A stretch of DNA of 64,000 nt, from positions 86,492-150,491 of the forward strand of contig NZ_ABCS01000012.1 of the NCBI RefSeq assembly GCF_000170895.1. The letters run 5' to 3'. The first letter of the stretch is position 1; each line of letters opens with the position of its first letter. Shown piece after piece: positions 1-9,964 of this stretch. This DNA comes from Plesiocystis pacifica SIR-1 (lineage in GTDB: Bacteria; Myxococcota_A; Polyangia; Nannocystales; Nannocystaceae). The notes under the pieces are model-generated. The model made no database searches, was not told the DNA's origin, and saw only the letters and a list, made by a program, of their open reading frames with translations. A program made the position numbers and the translations under genes.

Positions 1-1662
1 GACGGCGGCGACCTCGGCGGGGCGACCTGCGAGAGCGAGGGCTTCGGCGGCGGCGGCCTGCTGTGCACGGCCGACTGCACCCTCGACACCAGCAACTGCA
101 CCCTGTGCGGCAACGGGGTCGTCGACGAGGACGAGGAGTGCGACGGCGAGGACCTCGGCGAGAGCTCGACCTGCGCCGACCTCAACCTCGGCTCCGCCGA
201 CGAGCCCCTCGGGTGCACGGCGGACTGCACCTACGACTTCGGCCAGTGCAGCGGCTGCGGCGACGGCATCGTGACCCCGCCCGAGGAGTGCGAGCCCCCG
301 GGTGACCTGCTCGAGAAGGCCGAGCTCAACGGCGAGACCTGCATGAGCCTGGGCTTCGACGACGGCCTGCTCGACTGCACCGAGGGCTGCACCTTCAACA
401 CCGACAGCTGCTACATCTGCGGCGACGCCGTGCAGCAGGGCCAAGAGGAGTGCGACGGCGCCGACTTTGGCGACCTGAGCTGCGGCGACTACATCGCGAT
501 GAGCGGCGACCCCTACGACTCGGGCTCGCTCAGCTGCGGGGCGGACTGCAGCGTCGACACCAGCAACTGCTCGCTGTGCGGCGACGGGGTGATCACCGGG
601 GCCGAGGTCTGCGACCCGGGCGACCTGGGCGGCGAGACCTGCCAGAGCCAGGGCCTCGACGGCGGCCTGCTCGGCTGCAACGCCGACTGCTCGGGCTTCG
701 ACCTGTCGGCGTGCACGGACTGCGGCGACGGGGTCATCGAGGGCGACGAGCAGTGCGACTTCAACAACCTCGGGGGCGAGAGCTGCGTGAGCCAGGGCTT
801 CCCCGGCGGCGGCGATCTCCAGTGCACCCTCGAGTGCGTCCTCGACACCAGCCAGTGCGCCGACAACTTCTGCGGCGACGGCATCGTCAACGGCTCCGAC
901 GAGTGCGACTGCGGCAACCAGGGGGTCAACTGCACGGCGGCCCAGCTCGGCAACCAAAGCTGCGTCGGCCTGGGCTTCGACGGGGGCGCGCTGGCCTGCA
1001 ACAGCCCCAACAACTGCGGCTACGACACCACGGGCTGCTACGAGTGCGGCGACGGCAACGTCGACCCCGGGGAGCAGTGCGACGGCGGCAACCTCGACGG
1101 GGAGAGCTGCACCACCCAGGGCTTCGGCGGCGGCGGCAGCCTGGGCTGCAACAGCAGCTGCGGCTTCGACACCAGCGGCTGCGTCGACGTGCAAAACCCC
1201 TTCACGCAGTGCGTCAATACCAGCGTGCAGATCTCCGGAGCCGGCCCGGGCGCGGCCAACCCGATCATCATCAACGTGCCCGACAGCGGCACCGTGACCG
1301 ACGTCGACGTGTCCGTGGACTGCCTGCACACCTGGCCGGGCGACCTGGTCTTCACCGTCAGCCACGGCGGGCAGTCGGCGATCATCATGGATCAGCCGGG
1401 CGCGCCGGCTTCGACCTACGGCTGCTCCACGGACAACATCGACGCGGTGTTCGACGACGAGGGCTCGCAGACGGCCGAGGACACCTGCAACATCACCGCC
1501 CCGGGCCTGGGCAGCCCGCCCAACCTCACCCCCAACAACCCGCTGTCGATCTTCGACGGCGCCAACATGTCGGGCAACTGGAACCTGATCATCGACGACA
1601 CCTTCTCGGCGGGCGACGACGGGACGCTGCTGCAGTTTTGCGTGACGGTCACTTGGAACTGA
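1..1662 (+). CDS. Cys-rich repeat protein with C-terminal P-domain (5' end missing)
   Basis: The reading frame is open from the first base, so the N-terminus lies outside the window; 553 residues are visible. It holds about seven repeats of 45-60 residues, each built around CGDGxxxxxEECD followed by GESC, GFxGG, LxC and a closing DTSxC. This is the Cys-rich repeat common on secreted myxobacterial proteins. The last ~130 residues resemble the proprotein-convertase P-domain: NVPDSGTVTDVDVSV, HTWPGDLVFTV, and near the end SGNWNLIIDD. P-domains usually sit after secreted proteases, but no protease domain is visible in this part. It is probably cell-surface or secreted. The molecular role cannot be told from this fragment. 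Confidence 0.85.
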   Translation, partial: DGGDLGGATCESEGFGGGGLLCTADCTLDTSNCTLCGNGVVDEDEECDGEDLGESSTCADLNLGSADEPLGCTADCTYDFGQCSGCGDGIVTPPEECEPPGDLLEKAELNGETCMSLGFDDGLLDCTEGCTFNTDSCYICGDAVQQGQEECDGADFGDLSCGDYIAMSGDPYDSGSLSCGADCSVDTSNCSLCGDGVITGAEVCDPGDLGGETCQSQGLDGGLLGCNADCSGFDLSACTDCGDGVIEGDEQCDFNNLGGESCVSQGFPGGGDLQCTLECVLDTSQCADNFCGDGIVNGSDECDCGNQGVNCTAAQLGNQSCVGLGFDGGALACNSPNNCGYDTTGCYECGDGNVDPGEQCDGGNLDGESCTTQGFGGGGSLGCNSSCGFDTSGCVDVQNPFTQCVNTSVQISGAGPGAANPIIINVPDSGTVTDVDVSVDCLHTWPGDLVFTVSHGGQSAIIMDQPGAPASTYGCSTDNIDAVFDDEGSQTAEDTCNITAPGLGSPPNLTPNNPLSIFDGANMSGNWNLIIDDTFSAGDDGTLLQFCVTVTWN

Positions 1663-2007
1663 CGCGGCCGTAGGTCGTGCGCGCGGGCCCGCTCGGCTCC
1701 CGGCGCTTCGGGGCTGGCGTGGATCCGCGCTCGTCCTCGGCGGGGCCCGCAGCGCCCTCGTCTGCACGCACGAACTCGGGGAGCTCGAAGGGATCGATCC
1801 AGTGCAAGCGACGATCGTGGCTCTCACGGGTGGTCATGGCTCAGGGAGCCTGATCCCGAAGAGCCTGCGCGACAAGCTGCGAATTGGTCTTTGGGACAGT
1901 TCGATTGTGAGAAATTCGACGGGCTATCCGAGGTGCGCGGGGCCGCCCGGAGTCCGCCCCGCGCGCGGCCCTGGACGCTGCCTGGGGTGTTGGGTACTCC
2001 GCGGTGC
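1663..2007. other. intergenic, nothing recognised
   Basis: There are 345 bases between the P-domain protein and the next gene. Short frames exist here but none has a family resemblance or convincing codon bias. No hairpin with a T-run was found. Confidence 0.4.
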
Positions 2008-2745
2008 ATGTCTCGCGCCCTGACCCGCGCCCGCGAACGCTACGAGGCGACGCCGCGCAAGCTCGACGATGACGAGGCGATGACGCGGCTGGCCCGCGGC
2101 GATCGGGGCTGCCTCGGCGACGCGATGTCGGCCGTCGGCGCCGTGACCCTCATGGTCCTGCTCGTGCTCGTGGGCACGGGCAAGCTCGCCTTCGCCTGGG
2201 TCTACATCGGCGTGGCGCTGTTCGTCGGCGGCTTCTTCACGGGCGTCGTCCACCAGTCGCGCTCGGGCCGGGAGCGGCAGGCCGCGCTCGAGTCCGGGCC
2301 CCTCGCCGTGGGCGTGGTCCTGCGCGCGGTCGAGCACCTGCGTCGACCGGGCAAGCGCGTCGGTCGGGCCGTGGTGCTCATCGCCCCGAGCGGCGCGCGC
2401 AGCCTCGATCGAGCGTGGCTCGAGGGCGCCGTGGCGAGCCTGGAGACCTGGCTCGACTCGGGCTCGAGCTCGGGCGCGGGGCTGCGCGAGCTCATCGCCG
2501 AGGAGGAGCGCTTTGCGATCGTCCCCGTCCCCGACGCGGCCTTGCCCGAGCACGACGCCGGCCCGGTCTACCTGGCCAGCGTGTTCGTCCACCCCGAGCA
2601 CCTCGAGGGCAGCTACCTCGGCGCCGAAGAGGACGAGGCCGCGGAGGCCGAAGACGCCGACCTCGACGCGCCCGTGCGCCCCGCGGCGATCCCGGTGATC
2701 GTCGACGTCGAGCGCAACTTCATCGAGCAAGTGCCGAGCCCCTGA
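2008..2745 (+). CDS. hypothetical membrane protein, two TM segments
   Basis: 245 residues starting at MSRALTRARERYEA. An in-frame TTG 117 bases upstream is possible, but the extra segment is Arg/Pro-rich and lacks protein character. Two hydrophobic segments at about residues 40-80 (MSAVGAVTLMVLLVLVGTG, then FAWVYIGVALFVGGFF) are followed by a soluble domain of ~160 residues with an acidic linker (EEDEAAEAEDADLD). I do not recognise the family. The stop codon TGA is the first three bases of a dispersed repeat that leads into the next gene, so the two are probably co-transcribed and may work together in the inner membrane. Confidence 0.7.
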   Translation: MSRALTRARERYEATPRKLDDDEAMTRLARGDRGCLGDAMSAVGAVTLMVLLVLVGTGKLAFAWVYIGVALFVGGFFTGVVHQSRSGRERQAALESGPLAVGVVLRAVEHLRRPGKRVGRAVVLIAPSGARSLDRAWLEGAVASLETWLDSGSSSGAGLRELIAEEERFAIVPVPDAALPEHDAGPVYLASVFVHPEHLEGSYLGAEEDEAAEAEDADLDAPVRPAAIPVIVDVERNFIEQVPSP

Positions 2746-2780
2746 GTCGTGGACGTGGGGCAGGGAGGGCGCGTCCATGG
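2743..2780 (+). repeat. dispersed palindromic repeat, copy A (shortened)
   Basis: It begins with the stop TGA of the upstream gene and runs TGAGTCGTGGACGTGGGGCA, then GGGAGGGCG. Copies C and D show the full form, in which GTCGTGGAC is answered by GTCCACGAC about 20 bases later. In this copy the right arm is shortened to CGTCC and merges into the ATG of the next gene. The GGGAGGG inside the repeat sits where a ribosome-binding site for that gene would be. Confidence 0.7.
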
Positions 2781-3412
2781 GTACCTTGCTTCCGCTGCTG
2801 GCGACCTTCCTCGCGCTCTCGTTCACGGCTGGGCTGGTCGCCACGGTGGGCCGACGGCGGCGGCGTCGAGATCGAGGGACTCGGCGGGCGCTCGCGCCGG
2901 CCAAGCTCGAGGCCCTCGCCCTGGTCGTCGGCGAGGACCTGATCGAGTTGATCCGCGCCAGCGCGGAGCTACGCGTGCGCCTCGAGGACGCCCTCGCCGG
3001 CGGTCGCCAGATGCTGGCGGTCGAGGAGCAGCTCAGCGGCGTCCACCGGCGGCCGCTGTGGCGGCAGATCGAGGACGCCAACTACGGCCACGCCCTCGGC
3101 GGCGTGCGCTCGGCCGTCGACGCCTGGCTCGCCCGGGTCGACGGCCTCGGCGTCAGCGAGCGGCAGATCCTCGACTTCACCCGCCTGTCCGAGGCGCCGC
3201 TGCGCGCCCTCGCCGAGGTCCTGGTCGAGCTCGGCGGGAGCGCGGAGGCCGAGGAGGTTCAGCTCGGGGTCCTCGCTGGCGACGCGGTCCAGGTCGTGGG
3301 CGATCGGCGCGAGAGCATCGCCGAGATGATCGCGAGCCTCGAGGCCGCCATCGCCTGCCTGGTCCGCTTCGAGTCCGAGCTCAGCAGCTACCGCCCCCAG
3401 GGCTACCGCTGA
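2777..3412 (+). CDS. hypothetical membrane-anchored protein
   Basis: 211 residues. One N-terminal hydrophobic segment (about 4-23) is followed by an Arg-rich stop-transfer stretch, so the rest should be cytoplasmic. The rest is mainly helical by composition, rich in Leu, Ala and Glu (for example ELIRASAELRVRLEDAL and ESIAEMIASLEAAIACLV). No family was recognised. The ATG lies 31 bases after the previous stop, and the Shine-Dalgarno-like GGGAGGG comes from the repeat element between the genes. Likely the second gene of a two-gene operon. Confidence 0.65.
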   Translation: MGTLLPLLATFLALSFTAGLVATVGRRRRRRDRGTRRALAPAKLEALALVVGEDLIELIRASAELRVRLEDALAGGRQMLAVEEQLSGVHRRPLWRQIEDANYGHALGGVRSAVDAWLARVDGLGVSERQILDFTRLSEAPLRALAEVLVELGGSAEAEEVQLGVLAGDAVQVVGDRRESIAEMIASLEAAIACLVRFESELSSYRPQGYR

Positions 3413-3415
3413 GTT

Positions 3416-3541
3416 TCTGTTTTGCCCCCACAGCCGCCTGGGACCGGGGGCGCTTCGTCGCTCCGCTCCTCCGCTTTGGCTTGGTGGGCAATGGGGTTCG
3501 TGCCCTCGAGAGGGCATGTGGTCGCCCCCGCGAGCGGGGGC
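3416..3541. repeat. single diverged copy of the 119-bp repeat family
   Basis: The core CGCTTCGTCGCTCCGCTCCT and the following GGTGGGCAATGxxGTTCGTGCC match the tandem array at 56.8-57.1 kb. It ends with a GC hairpin (CGCCCCCGC-GAG-GCGGGGGCG type, near 3523-3541), as the units of the array do. It lies directly after the stop of the membrane protein, a position that suits a transcript-end or REP-like element. Confidence 0.75.
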
Positions 3542-3649
3542 GTGGATTCGTTGACAGTGGCTGAGTCTATTCGTGGGGCAGGGAGGGCGTGGAGTTGTCC
3601 ACGACAGCTAAAGAAGACAGAGACTGTGGATTCGTTGACAGTGGCTGAG
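3542..3649. repeat. mosaic of short repeats including palindromic repeat copy B
   Basis: GTGGATTCGTTGACAGTGGC followed by TGAG occurs twice, at 3542-3565 and 3626-3649 (period 84). Between them, 3566-3613 is copy B of the dispersed repeat: the left arm is replaced by TCTATTCG, then GTGGGGCAGGGAGGGCGTGG, then GTTGTCCACGACAGCTAAAG. The same GTGGCTGAG(T/C)CTATTCGTGG string recurs at about 3860-3879, over the end of the next gene. No gene is supported in 3413-3807. Confidence 0.65.
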
Positions 3650-3807
3650 AGGGTCGGCCAGAATAAGGCGCGTCGCCTCGCGCCGGGCCTGGCGGCGAGA
3701 TCGAGGAGCCGAAGCGAAGGCGTATCGAGCATACTTCGAGCTTCGGCGACAACGAGCCTCGTCGTCAGGAACAAGCGAGGCGGCGTGGCTTATTCTGGTC
3801 GACCCTC

Positions 3808-3860
3808 TGAGTCGTGGACGTGAGGCAGGGTGGGTGTGGCGTCGTCCACGACGGCTAAAG
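3808..3860 (+). repeat. dispersed palindromic repeat, copy C
   Basis: This full-length copy starts TGAGTCGTGGACGTGAGGCA and ends GTCGTCCACGACGGCTAAAG. The arms GTCGTGGAC and GTCCACGAC can form a 9-bp stem around a G-rich loop. It lies just past the 3' end of the minus-strand lipoprotein gene that follows. Confidence 0.75.
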
Positions 3861-3869
3861 TGGCTGAGC

Positions 3870-4652
3870 CTATTCGTGGGGGTCTTCGACGACGAGGTCG
3901 AAGATGCTCGCGCCGTCCTCGTCGATGAAGCCCATCAGCGAGTAGTGGGAGAACTCCGCGTCGTCGTCGAAGTCGGCCCAGGCCTCGGCGATGACCTCGC
4001 AGGCGCCGTAGCCGAAGCCCTCGTTGACGACCTGGACGTTGTAGCGGAACTCGTGGGGGACATCGACGGGCCGCATCCAGTCGACGCCTTGCCACACGAT
4101 GTTGTCGGCCCATAGCGCGTGGTCGTAGTAGCCCGCACCGCCCCCGCCGATCACGGGGATGCACTTGCCCTCGGGGCCGGAGTTGCAGTTGAACAGCATC
4201 GGTGGGGTATCGCCAGATTCCCCGCCGAGGGGGACCCCGTCGGGGTGCGGGCACTTGTGGAGGGGACCCGGCTCGGTCTGCTCGATCTCGAAGAAGTCGA
4301 AGGCGCCGAGGACGATGAGCTGGAGCTCGCCGGGGATGGCCGCGATCTCGGCGAGGTCCTCGGGGCTGAGCTCGAAGCCGGTGTCGGTCTCCGTGTCTTC
4401 TTCGGTGGACTCGGTCGCGTCGTCTTCGGTGGACTCGGTCGTGTCGTCTTCGGTGGACTCGGTCGTGTCGTCTTCGGTGGACTCGGTCGTGTCCTCGCTC
4501 GTCGCTTCGTCTTCGCTCTCCCCGGTCTCGTCGTCGGCACTGGGCGTAGGGAGGGTCGAGTCGACGCAGGCCAGGGAGAGCGCCGAGCAGGCGCCGAGGC
4601 ACAGGAGGGTATGGCCAACGCGATGGGAGGCGAGGGTCCGGTTCATGCCCAT
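3870..4652 (-). CDS. lipoprotein with Thr/Glu repeat linker and pilin-like C-terminal domain
   Basis: 260 residues; a second ATG two codons in (4646) is an alternative start. A hydrophobic signal ends at SLAC, a plausible but not ideal lipobox. Then comes an acidic linker with four TTESTEDD-type repeats. The C-terminal ~150 residues include PVDVPHEFRYNVQVVNEGFG and ACEVIAEAWADFDDD, followed by SHYSLMGFIDEDG. That order (aromatic, Cys, A-E-A-x-x-DFDxD, then a second acidic turn) resembles the C-terminal half of myxobacterial PilA-type pilins, here carried on a lipoprotein rather than a prepilin. The pilin-like reading is an inference. It is transcribed alone, with repeats just past its stop. 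Confidence 0.75.
   Translation of the reverse strand: MGMNRTLASHRVGHTLLCLGACSALSLACVDSTLPTPSADDETGESEDEATSEDTTESTEDDTTESTEDDTTESTEDDATESTEEDTETDTGFELSPEDLAEIAAIPGELQLIVLGAFDFFEIEQTEPGPLHKCPHPDGVPLGGESGDTPPMLFNCNSGPEGKCIPVIGGGGAGYYDHALWADNIVWQGVDWMRPVDVPHEFRYNVQVVNEGFGYGACEVIAEAWADFDDDAEFSHYSLMGFIDEDGASIFDLVVEDPHE
4393..4488 (-). repeat. 24-bp in-frame tandem repeat, four copies
   Basis: A 24-base unit repeats four times with at most two differences between copies. It encodes the TTESTEDD linker of the lipoprotein. The period is a multiple of three, so copy-number change would lengthen or shorten the linker without a frameshift. Confidence 0.9.
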
Positions 4653-4830
4653 GAGCTAGCACTGCCGTCAGCGCTTCGCCGCTGACAAAATTGGTCACGA
4701 ACGCCTGCGTAGCCCATCCCACGACCCGAATTGTCGCTCCGGTGACGCGTTGCGTCCGCGCGGGGGAGCGCTTTGTCAGACCTTTCAGCGCGCTTTCAGG
4801 TGACGCAGATCGCCGCCCGAAAATTGGCAG

Positions 4831-6132
4831 TCACAACAGCTCGTCGAGGGCGGCGGTCAGGCGCTCGACCTCGGCGAGGGTGTTGTAGTGGACCATGCTG
4901 ACGCGGACGATGCCGTCGCGGGCCTCGAGGCCCAGGGCGCGGATGGCTCGCTCGGCGTAGAAGTGGCCCCAGCGGATCGCGATCTTGCGCGCGTCGAGCA
5001 GCGGCGGGAGCTCGCTCGCCTTGCGGCCCTCGACGGTGAACGCGAGGGTCGGCACGCGCAGCTCGGCGTCGCTGGTCTCGGGGCCGACGACGCGGACCTT
5101 GGGGTGGGCGCGGAGGAAGTCGAGCAGGGCCTCGGCGAGGGCGACCTCGTGGGCGGCGAAGCGCGCGAAGGTCCGGGCCAGGGCCGCGCGGCTCGGCAGC
5201 GCGTCGGCGCCCTCGGCGTCGTCCTCGCCCGCTCCCTGGTGGTGAACGTCGACGGCCCCGAGGTAGTCGAGGATGCCCGGCAGCCCCGCGCTCAGCTCGT
5301 GGGTCACGTTGCCCGGCTCGAACTTGTAGGGCACCTGCGCCTCGTCGATGAAGTAGTGGTTTTGCCCGCGGGCGGCCTCGAGCAGCTCCCGGCGTCCCCA
5401 CAACAGGCCCTGGTGCGGGCCGTAGACCTTGTAGAGGCTCAGCAGGTAGTAGTCGGCGCCGAGGCTCGAGACGTCGACGAGGCGGTGCGGGGCGTAGGCG
5501 ACCCCATCCACGCACAGCTGGGCCCCGGCCGCGTGCACGCGCTCGGCGACGGCCGGGATGTCGTGGATGCGGCCGACCACGTTGGCGCAGTGGGTCATGG
5601 CGACCAGGCGCAGCTGGCCGGTGGCCCGGGTAGCGAGCGCGGCGATCATCGCCTCGAGGTCGTCGAGGGCGAGGTCGGCGGTGTCGGGGCGCAGCTTCCA
5701 GATCTGGACCTCGACGCCCGTTTCGCCCAGGCGCACCCACGGCCCGACGTTGGCCTCGTGGTCGAGCTCGCTGACGATCACCACGTCGCCATCGGACCAC
5801 AGCGGGCGCAGGGCCCGGGACAAGAGCGCGGCGTTGACCGTGGTCGAAGGCCCGAGCACGACCTCACCCTCGGCCGCGCCGACGAGGCGCTCGGCCGCCC
5901 GGTGGCCGAGCTGGACCTGGGCGCCCGCGCGCTGGGACAGGGGGTAGCTCGCCCCGAGCTGCATCATGTGGCGCTCGAGGTAGTCGCTGATCCGCCGGTG
6001 GACCTGGCGCGGGACCACCGAGCCGCCGGCGTTGTCCATCAGCGCCCACTCGGGGTGGTGCTCGGACAGCGCGGGGAACTGTCGGCGGACGAAGTCGAGG
6101 TCGAGGGAGCGGTCAGACGCGTCCGAGGGCAT
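4831..6132 (-). CDS. cysteine desulfurase-like class V aminotransferase
   Basis: 433 residues, a PLP-dependent fold type I enzyme. Family marks: LMDNAGGSVVPRQVHRRI near the N-terminus, SELDHEANVGPW (the substrate-side His region), CVDGVAYAPHRLVDV (Asp for the PLP ring), and LLSLYKVYGPHQG with the probable Schiff-base Lys. It fits the group of cysteine desulfurase-like proteins (VC1184 type) rather than true IscS/SufS; no nearby iron-sulfur assembly genes support a role in cluster building. The C-terminal HFYAERAIRALGL and IVRVSMVHYNTLAEVERL are typical of the group. Cytoplasmic. The substrate is unknown. Confidence 0.85.
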   Translation of the reverse strand: MPSDASDRSLDLDFVRRQFPALSEHHPEWALMDNAGGSVVPRQVHRRISDYLERHMMQLGASYPLSQRAGAQVQLGHRAAERLVGAAEGEVVLGPSTTVNAALLSRALRPLWSDGDVVIVSELDHEANVGPWVRLGETGVEVQIWKLRPDTADLALDDLEAMIAALATRATGQLRLVAMTHCANVVGRIHDIPAVAERVHAAGAQLCVDGVAYAPHRLVDVSSLGADYYLLSLYKVYGPHQGLLWGRRELLEAARGQNHYFIDEAQVPYKFEPGNVTHELSAGLPGILDYLGAVDVHHQGAGEDDAEGADALPSRAALARTFARFAAHEVALAEALLDFLRAHPKVRVVGPETSDAELRVPTLAFTVEGRKASELPPLLDARKIAIRWGHFYAERAIRALGLEARDGIVRVSMVHYNTLAEVERLTAALDELL

Positions 6133-6213
6133 GGCCCGAGGCTCGCACGCTCGCGGGCGCAGATCGACGCTTCAAAACCGTTCCAAACCCGCTAGAGAAC
6201 CGCTAGAGAACCG

Positions 6214-7236
6214 CTAGAGATCTGGCAGCACGCCCAGGCCCGTCTCTTCCGACTTGGGCTTGGGGGCGGGCTTGGGCTGGGGGGCAGGCTTGGCCTTGGG
6301 CCGCGGCGCAGCCTTGGGTTTGGGCCGGGGCGCGGGCTTGGCCTTGGGCTCGTCGCGCTGCCACCCAGCGGGCGCACGCCGCTCGCCCTTGTCGAGCTCG
6401 GGGTGCGGCACGAACACGGGCTCCGTGGCGATCTCGGGCTCGGGTTTGGGGGCAGGCACGGGCTTGGGCGCGGGCTTGGACTCGGGCTCGTCGGGGCTCG
6501 CGTAGGGATCGTAGTCGAGCTCCCGAGCGACGCCGTGGATCTCGGCGGCGTCGGGCAAGCTGTCGACGTCGGGGACCTCCAGGGGCTCGTCGGCCTCGAG
6601 CCCCGCGGCCTTGCTGCTCTTGCCATGGATGACCGCGGCCGAGCCCGACACGCCGTCGAAGCGCGCCCGGGCGTCCATGACCTTGGCGACGTAGGCCTGG
6701 CTGTAGTCGGGGAAGTCCTCCCCGGCCTCGACCCAGCGCTTCACGTTGCCGGGGCCCGCGTGGTAGGCCGCGACCGCGTGGTGCTCGTCCTCGAAGCGAT
6801 CGAGCATCTCGCTGAGGTAGAGGGCGCCGGCGCGGACGTTGAACTCGGGGTCGTAGGCCCGGGCCGAGTGCTCGCCCATGCGCTTGGCGAGGTAGGCCGC
6901 CGTCGCGGGCATCAGCTGCATGAGCCCGCGCGCGCCCGCCGAGGACTTGGCCCGCGGGTTGAACCGACTCTCGACCCAGATGATCGCGTTGAGCAGCTCG
7001 GGGTCGAGGCCGTGCTCGTCGGCGGCGGCGGTCACGATCGCCTGGACGGCGAGGATGCGCGCTTGCTCCTCCGCCGAGAACTGATCGAGGTTGGCGTGCT
7101 TCGCGGACTTGGCGCCGCCTGCGCTGTCGGCCTGCGGGGCTTGCGTCGAGCTGCCGGCCGAGATCGCACAACCACTCGCCGCGAGGATCACGCCGAGGAG
7201 CACGCTGGGCAGGGAAGGAGAGGCGAGATCGGCCAT
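6214..7236 (-). CDS. lytic transglycosylase (SLT domain) lipoprotein
   Basis: 340 residues. The signal peptide ends at AASGC, so it is probably an outer-membrane or periplasmic lipoprotein. The Slt/MltC-type domain covers about residues 70-190: the catalytic Glu in [10 protein letters not shown], then [15 protein letters not shown], then [15 protein letters not shown] and [13 protein letters not shown]. It would cleave glycan strands of peptidoglycan to 1,6-anhydro ends. The last ~130 residues are a Pro/Lys/Ala-rich tail ([15 protein letters not shown] type) that may bind the wall or reach across the periplasm. It stands alone. Confidence 0.9.
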   Translation of the reverse strand: MADLASPSLPSVLLGVILAASGCAISAGSSTQAPQADSAGGAKSAKHANLDQFSAEEQARILAVQAIVTAAADEHGLDPELLNAIIWVESRFNPRAKSSAGARGLMQLMPATAAYLAKRMGEHSARAYDPEFNVRAGALYLSEMLDRFEDEHHAVAAYHAGPGNVKRWVEAGEDFPDYSQAYVAKVMDARARFDGVSGSAAVIHGKSSKAAGLEADEPLEVPDVDSLPDAAEIHGVARELDYDPYASPDEPESKPAPKPVPAPKPEPEIATEPVFVPHPELDKGERRAPAGWQRDEPKAKPAPRPKPKAAPRPKAKPAPQPKPAPKPKSEETGLGVLPDL

Positions 7237-7431
7237 GGTGCCCCGAACATAGGGAGGACGGGCCAGAACCCGAATTTTCTGGCGTTCTCGCCGGGTCTGG
7301 GCGCGCTCGGCGTGTCAGGCTGAGCGCCGAGGCGGGCCGAGGCCAGCCGCGACCGCCTCAGGTCCGTTCAGGATCGGCCCACGCGCCCACGGGACACACG
7401 ACATTTCGTGTCCGCCCACACGCTCTTCGTC

Positions 7432-7459
7432 TTGACCCGCGGCCACAGATCCATATTCT
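7432..7459 (+). promoter_or_regulatory. sigma70-like promoter of rplU-rpmA
   Basis: TTGACC and TATTCT are separated by 16 bases, which predicts a start near 7466 and a leader of about 80 bases. The leader has a 7-bp hairpin (GAGCTCT / AGAGCTC at about 7490-7509) just before the GTG start of rplU. Confidence 0.55.
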
Positions 7460-7547
7460 TCGCCTCCCCCTGCGCCCAAGCGCGGGGCCCCGAGCTCTGG
7501 GTCGAGAGCTCCGCCAGGGCGAGCGCATCGTCGACGGACGAGAAACA

Positions 7548-7865
7548 GTGACGGATCAAGCCATCATCAAGACCGGCGGCAAGCAGTACCGCGTCGCCGT
7601 GGGAGACAAGCTCCGCATCGAGAAGCTCACCGCCGACGTCGGCGCGAACGTGGACTTCGCCGAGGTGCTCTTCGTGGGCGCGGGCGCGGACGCCCGCATC
7701 GGCACCCCGCTGGTCGAGGGCGCCAAGGTCAACGCCGTGGTCCGCAGCCACGGCCGCGGCAAGAAGCTCATCGTCTACAAGTTCCGCCGTCGCAAGAACT
7801 ACCGCCGCAAGAACGGCCACCGCCAGCCCTACACCGAGGTCGAGATCACCGGGATCTCCGCCTGA
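7548..7865 (+). CDS. rplU: 50S ribosomal protein L21
   Basis: 105 residues with the L21 opening [17 protein letters not shown], the core [20 protein letters not shown], then [20 protein letters not shown] and ITGIS at the end. It starts with GTG ([11 protein letters not shown]); four codons precede the usual conserved start region, and no other start fits. L21 binds 23S rRNA in the large subunit. First gene of the conserved rplU-rpmA-obg order, 28 bases before rpmA. Confidence 0.98.
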   Translation: MTDQAIIKTGGKQYRVAVGDKLRIEKLTADVGANVDFAEVLFVGAGADARIGTPLVEGAKVNAVVRSHGRGKKLIVYKFRRRKNYRRKNGHRQPYTEVEITGISA

Positions 7866-7893
7866 TCCGACAGGACCGAAAGGACACACCGAC

Positions 7894-8172
7894 ATGGCAC
7901 ATAAAAAAGGTCAGGGATCCATCAAGAACGGCCGCGACTCGAACGCACAGTTCCGCGGCGTCAAGAAGTTCGGTGGCCAGTACGTGAAGGCCGGCAACAT
8001 CCTCGTTCGCCAGGTCGGCTCCAAGTTTTGGGCCGGCGAGGGCGCGGGTCAGGGCCGGGACTTCACCATCTTCGCCAAGCGCGACGGCGTGGTCCGCTTC
8101 TACAAAGCTGGCCCCAAGGCTCAGCGGCGCTCCTTCATCGCCATCGACCCCGTCGCCGAAGCGGCGGAGTGA
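7894..8172 (+). CDS. rpmA: 50S ribosomal protein L27
   Basis: 92 residues, [20 protein letters not shown], then [20 protein letters not shown] and [16 protein letters not shown]. The N-terminal tail that reaches the peptidyl-transferase centre is intact and starts directly at MAHKK, with none of the cleaved extension seen in Firmicutes. The usual ST after GQG is replaced by SI. An AGGACCGAAAGGA stretch lies upstream of the ATG. Confidence 0.98.
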   Translation: MAHKKGQGSIKNGRDSNAQFRGVKKFGGQYVKAGNILVRQVGSKFWAGEGAGQGRDFTIFAKRDGVVRFYKAGPKAQRRSFIAIDPVAEAAE

Positions 8173-8219
8173 TCGCGTCGAGCCGGGCGCGCCTCGGCTC
8201 GAAGATCCGGCTGACGAAG

Positions 8220-8260
8220 GCCCTCCGACCCCTCCCGGGTTGCGAGGGCTTTCGCGCGTT
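8220..8260 (+). terminator. possible weak terminator or attenuator between rpmA and obg
   Basis: GCCCTC (8220-8225) pairs with GAGGGC (8244-8249), followed by a T-containing tract TTTCGCGCGTTTTG. The stem is short with a long loop, so it may only reduce read-through into obg. Confidence 0.35.
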
Positions 8261-8289
8261 TTGAACTTCAACACACTCCACGGGACCCC

Positions 8290-9753
<1,464 letters not shown>

Positions 9754-9862
9754 GCGCGGGGAGCTTCGCGGGGCTCGTAGCGAGGCCGATCGGGACGGAG
9801 CCCTGGGTCTGCATGGCGACACCCGAGCGTTGCCTTCAAAGTTTCTGACCCCGCCTCGACTT

Positions 9863-9900
9863 GGCCCCAGGCGCACTGAACGTGCGCCCGGATTGGGGCC
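9863..9900 (+). other. strong hairpin upstream of the TPR/Glt operon
   Basis: GGCGCAC (9870-9876) pairs with GTGCGCC (9882-9888), and the outer GGCCCCA (9863-9869) pairs with TGGGGCC (9894-9900) across a 5-base bulge. No T-run follows, so it is not a clear terminator. It may be a leader structure of the operon starting at 9965, or the end of the obg transcript. Confidence 0.45.
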
Positions 9901-9964
9901 GACAATGGTGTCTAGACCGGCGCGGAAGCTGGCCAGGGTCCACCCGCCCTGATACCGTAATGCC

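Noticed and set aside
4667..4686. Hairpin GTCAGCG-CTTCGC-CGCTGAC upstream of the pilin-like lipoprotein
   Set aside because: No T-run on either strand and no known regulator site. It could be chance in G+C-rich DNA.
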